From positions 1-17,572 of the forward strand of contig JASLJW010000031.1 of NCBI GenBank assembly GCA_030747885.1: a stretch of 17,572 bases of DNA. Direction: 5' to 3'. This document shows, piece by piece, positions 14,991 to 17,572 of this stretch (position 1 is the first letter of the stretch; each line of letters starts with the position of its first letter). The position numbers and the translations under genes were made by a program. The notes beneath the pieces are model-generated. The model was not told the origin of the DNA. It did no database searches and was given only the letters and a program-made list of their open reading frames with translations. The DNA is from Candidatus Thalassarchaeaceae archaeon (GTDB lineage Archaea > Thermoplasmatota > Poseidoniia > Poseidoniales > Thalassarchaeaceae).

Positions 14991-15995
14991 ATGAACGAGG
15001 ACAGTGCGGACCAGATAGGGATTCTGTCGAGTCTTTCTCACCATTGTGCCGCTAGAATCGAGGCTCTTTCAGCACATTTAACAGATTTCAAGATTACAAA
15101 TATTGACGATTTACTTCAAGGTTGCAAAGAATTGGATGAAGGGAAATTGGAACTATTGGTTGCACCAAGTGACCTAGTTTGGGCAGAACGTGACATGTTA
15201 GCTAACAAAGGCCTCTCAATCATCACGGCCCTCCAGAGAAATCATCCATTCCACATATTGGTCTGCAATGATGACCCTTGGCATCTAAAGGCAGATGCAA
15301 TCGTTCTGTGTGATCATGCTCTTATTCGGCGTCAGTTACAACGACGGCGAGGTAAAATACCAAGGAGACTAGATTTACGGAGTTTTTCGGATTTTGACCT
15401 TGATTCAAATTCTGGAGAAGATCTTCGGAAAGCGGAAAAACTCGTCGCAGATGGGGAAATAGATGGATTCGTAATCCCACGTGGAAGTTATTCGTTAGCA
15501 GGCCTAAACGGTAGACGGCATGCCCTTCTTGCAGATGCTCAAGAAATGGCTGGAATTCGGTTTGTCCCAGCTCCCTTTGTGGATCTAATGCTAGTTATCG
15601 CTCGACAAGGTTTTCCAGAACATACTATTCGATCGTGGACAGATAATGAAGCAAAGAATGCTTGGGCTGTTACAAAAATGGTTTTCGAAAGAACGCCAGT
15701 CGAATATCACGATAGAATTGGAATACATTACAGGCAGAGACAAGTCGGACCCATGTTAGAAGAAGCAGAGAAAGTCAAGGATCTATTCGTACTTGAAACA
15801 CTAATTGATCCTGAAGGTGAGGTAGATGATTTACTTCGATACGAAGTAATAATCGAGACCTTGAATCCAAATGGGACTAGGACTACAGGAATAGAGAGAG
15901 TGGGGCCAGTGGACAAACTTGAGATCGATATCCACTTCATAACAAACGATTGGAACTCAATTCTAGAAGGAATCCCTATGTTAGAAGAAGAATAA
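14991..15995 (+). CDS. Divergent hydroxymethylbilane synthase (HemC)-like protein without the cofactor cysteine
   Basis: 334 residues. The order of blocks follows HemC (porphobilinogen deaminase). GKLELLVAPSDLVWAERDML (51-70) corresponds to the DIAVHSLKDLP region and keeps the catalytic-type Asp (Asp61) but not the His or Lys. ALIRRQLQRRR (110-120) matches the paired Arg of SSLRRxAQL. DLRSF, then LRKAEKLVADGEIDGFVIPRGSYSLAGL, match the RGN and GEYDAIVLAxAGLxRLGL region. IRFVPAPFVDLMLVIARQG matches the PAPGQGALAIE stretch. LNPNGTRTTGIERVGP matches domain 3. The GGC cysteine that carries the dipyrromethane cofactor is missing, and so is the N-terminal GTRxSxLALWQ block. True HemC function is therefore doubtful. 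The start is the ATG at 14991, which fits the TATA spacing; an upstream in-frame ATG at 14949 lies within the promoter. Confidence 0.6.
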   Translation: MNEDSADQIGILSSLSHHCAARIEALSAHLTDFKITNIDDLLQGCKELDEGKLELLVAPSDLVWAERDMLANKGLSIITALQRNHPFHILVCNDDPWHLKADAIVLCDHALIRRQLQRRRGKIPRRLDLRSFSDFDLDSNSGEDLRKAEKLVADGEIDGFVIPRGSYSLAGLNGRRHALLADAQEMAGIRFVPAPFVDLMLVIARQGFPEHTIRSWTDNEAKNAWAVTKMVFERTPVEYHDRIGIHYRQRQVGPMLEEAEKVKDLFVLETLIDPEGEVDDLLRYEVIIETLNPNGTRTTGIERVGPVDKLEIDIHFITNDWNSILEGIPMLEEE

Positions 15996-16037
15996 GGTGT
16001 CTCGGCAATTCTCATTCTCTTTCAGAACGTGCTTCTA

Positions 16038-16062
16038 ACGCTCACGCTCAGCGTAACCTATA
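16038..16062 (+). promoter_or_regulatory. Inverted repeat and TATA-like box upstream of the SAP protein gene
   Basis: ACGCT (16038-16042) and AGCGT (16050-16054) form a short inverted repeat around 7 nt, followed by CTATAC at 16057-16062. The box lies about 20 nt before the ATG at 16080, slightly short for an archaeal promoter with a leaderless start. Confidence 0.3.
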
Positions 16063-16079
16063 CAACGCCTACAGACGCG

Positions 16080-17572
16080 ATGGGCCCAACTGAGGCCGCA
16101 GATATGGAGATAGACGCAGAACGTCTGGCTATACTCCACACAAGTAAATTAGAGGACCTCAAGGATATTGCTTCCGAATCAGGAGTGCCTCGAACTGGCT
16201 CTGTGGAAAGATTGCGAATCAGATTGATACAGGCAACTATTCTTCCAAGTGAAGATCTCACTTGGGATGGCATTCAAGACCTATCTAATCAACAACTAAC
16301 AGACCTTTTGAAAGTCTTCGGAATCAAGAGTTCCGGGTCACAAAAAGACAAACGACAGAGGGCTTGGTTACACATTCACCAGGATCCAAAGAAACTAACC
16401 ATCGATTCACTAACTGAAATGAATCGTGAGGATCTTCATGAATTATGTGCTCGATTAGAAATGCCTCGATCAGGAAATAAGACTCAACTCGTTGGACGTG
16501 TGGCTGGCGTACTATCTAACCAAGAAGGGGCTTGGGGGAGAATCAAGAGGTCCGTTAAGCGAGGTGCAACCTCTTCTGCCCCCACATCAAAACCAACTCC
16601 TGCTCCAAAACCGGAAATTGTACCTAATGAACCCGAAGTAGAAAATGAAGTCATCGAGGAAGTCGAGGTTGAAGTTGAAGAGGTTGAAGAAGACGCTGTA
16701 GAGGAAATTCCATCTGAGGAAACTAAGCCTCTCCCTCAGACCATCGAAGTTGGCGCTGAAATCGCCTTCCAAGAAATGGAGAATAGGGAACCTGAATTAC
16801 GCTCTCTAATTCGAGATTTCCTATTGATTGGTGAACAGACTCCAGAAGACATTGCTGCCTTCATCGAAGATTTATCGCCAAGAGGATTCGATGTCTCGCA
16901 TCATGTCGTTAAGGAACATATACTGAACATGATTCAAGAAATGGCGGAAAGAAGGGAAATGGAGCATGAAGCACAATCTCACCTACCTGGATCATGGAGA
17001 GAACGTCAAGCAATACGTCGATTCGAAGAAGAACGGACAGATTTACTTGACGAACTCGAAGAGGTACTATTGGCCTCAAAGGGTGATGTCCCAGGTGCCC
17101 GAATGGCTTTTGAGAATGTAGCAAGAGAAGCAGGTTTAGATTTAGAGTTGCCATCCATTAGTGGTCGAGTTCACGGACTATTCGACCTACAAATTTCACT
17201 AAACGATATGGAGATGGATGTAGACCCTGTTGCAGCAAGGAGAGACAGAGCAATTCGATTGCTACTGAGACGCATGGAAGAAATAGATGATGTCGCACGT
17301 TCCACATTAGAGCGAATGGAACAGCAAATCGAGGCACTTGAACGCATAGTCGAGACAGTTATTCGAAGAAATGATGGCAAATTTACTTCATTGGAGCATT
17401 CACTAATGATTCGATTCCTTGAGAGGCGAGGATGGGATGTTAATCATCCTGAAGTGCGTCCAAGGTTGATTGCTGCTGCTGGAGTTCTTGCCGTAGAGAT
17501 GGGATACATTTCTGAGGCAGAAATGCCAACACTCCCAGGGCAAATTGCACTAGATCCCGAACGAGTATCTGA
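16080..17572 (+). CDS. Triple SAP-motif protein with acidic linker and helical region, 3' end cut by window edge
   Basis: Open for 497 residues with no stop before the edge. Three SAP-like helix-extended-helix motifs are visible: LAILHTSKLEDLKDIASESG to RLRIRLIQ (about 15-51), DLSNQQLTDLLKVFGIKSSG to RAWLHI (67-99) and LTEMNREDLHELCARLEMPR to LVGRVAGVL (111-145). SAP motifs usually bind DNA or RNA. A basic, Pro/Ser-rich stretch (154-183) leads to a very acidic Glu/Val stretch (184-215). Then comes a long helical region with a coiled-coil-like part near 385-430 (LLLRRMEEIDDVARSTLERMEQQIEALERIVE). No catalytic motif is recognised. Chromatin organisation or nucleic-acid binding is a reasonable guess. 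ATG at 16080 is preferred; a GTG at 16029 is in frame upstream. There is no ribosome site, so it may be leaderless. Confidence 0.72.
   Translation, partial: MGPTEAADMEIDAERLAILHTSKLEDLKDIASESGVPRTGSVERLRIRLIQATILPSEDLTWDGIQDLSNQQLTDLLKVFGIKSSGSQKDKRQRAWLHIHQDPKKLTIDSLTEMNREDLHELCARLEMPRSGNKTQLVGRVAGVLSNQEGAWGRIKRSVKRGATSSAPTSKPTPAPKPEIVPNEPEVENEVIEEVEVEVEEVEEDAVEEIPSEETKPLPQTIEVGAEIAFQEMENREPELRSLIRDFLLIGEQTPEDIAAFIEDLSPRGFDVSHHVVKEHILNMIQEMAERREMEHEAQSHLPGSWRERQAIRRFEEERTDLLDELEEVLLASKGDVPGARMAFENVAREAGLDLELPSISGRVHGLFDLQISLNDMEMDVDPVAARRDRAIRLLLRRMEEIDDVARSTLERMEQQIEALERIVETVIRRNDGKFTSLEHSLMIRFLERRGWDVNHPEVRPRLIAAAGVLAVEMGYISEAEMPTLPGQIALDPERVS

Noticed and set aside
16620..16710. GAA/GTT-rich near-repeat suggesting a simple sequence repeat
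   Set aside because: It stays in frame and encodes the acidic Glu/Val linker; the units are not exact, so it is low-complexity coding sequence.
1..17572. tRNA, rRNA, CRISPR, insertion sequence or attachment site
   Set aside because: I saw no cloverleaf-like segments, regular repeat-spacer units, transposase motifs or long terminal repeats by reading both strands.

Overview
The window looks like a chromosomal segment of a euryarchaeal-type archaeon, most plausibly a Thermoplasmatota lineage such as marine group II (Poseidoniales). That placement is inference. The evidence is a complete archaeal A-type ATP synthase operon in the order H-I-K-E-C-F-A-B-D, an FAD-dependent geranylgeranyl-reductase family enzyme, promoters with a TATA-like box about 25-30 nt before apparently leaderless starts, and internal genes using the Shine-Dalgarno core GGTGAT. 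There are no rRNA or tRNA genes, mobile elements, integrases or CRISPR arrays. The DNA is gene-dense, with no non-coding gap above about 120 bases.

Left part (1-3276, minus strand). A 2-dehydropantoate 2-reductase (PanE-type, cut by the left edge) follows, 4 nt downstream, a large membrane protein built like a site-2 protease (M50). In that protein the zinc-binding HExxH and the LDG aspartate are both replaced, so it appears to be a pseudoprotease. It carries a long extracytoplasmic domain rich in N-glycosylation sequons.

Central part (3336-12011, minus strand). Nine A-ATPase genes are packed with 9-53 nt gaps: atpH, I, K, E, C, F, A, B and D in transcription order. Together they encode the A1 catalytic head (A, B, C, D, F), the peripheral stalks (E, H) and the membrane rotor/stator (K, I). 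Notable details are a hairpin just before the rotor-ring gene atpK, a histidine-rich linker plus a Cys/His loop in AtpI, and a partial Na+-type ligand set in AtpK.

Right part (12129-14931). A UbiE/MenG-like methyltransferase (plus strand) converges on a geranylgeranyl-reductase family flavoenzyme and a trans-polyprenyl diphosphate synthase (minus strand). The residue pattern before the first Asp-rich motif of the synthase resembles long-chain quinone-tail synthases. The three genes may therefore make, saturate and methylate an isoprenoid quinone, although a role in membrane-lipid synthesis is also possible.

Far right (14951-17572, plus strand). A single TATA box lies exactly 30 nt from two divergent start codons and is bracketed by a direct repeat. 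On one side is the polyprenyl synthase. On the other is a divergent homologue of hydroxymethylbilane synthase (HemC) that keeps the catalytic Asp and paired Arg but has lost the cofactor-binding cysteine. It is followed by a protein with three SAP-like motifs, an acidic linker and a long helical region, cut by the right edge.

The most novel-looking items are the pseudo-M50 protein, the HemC-like protein without its cysteine, and the shared bidirectional promoter.
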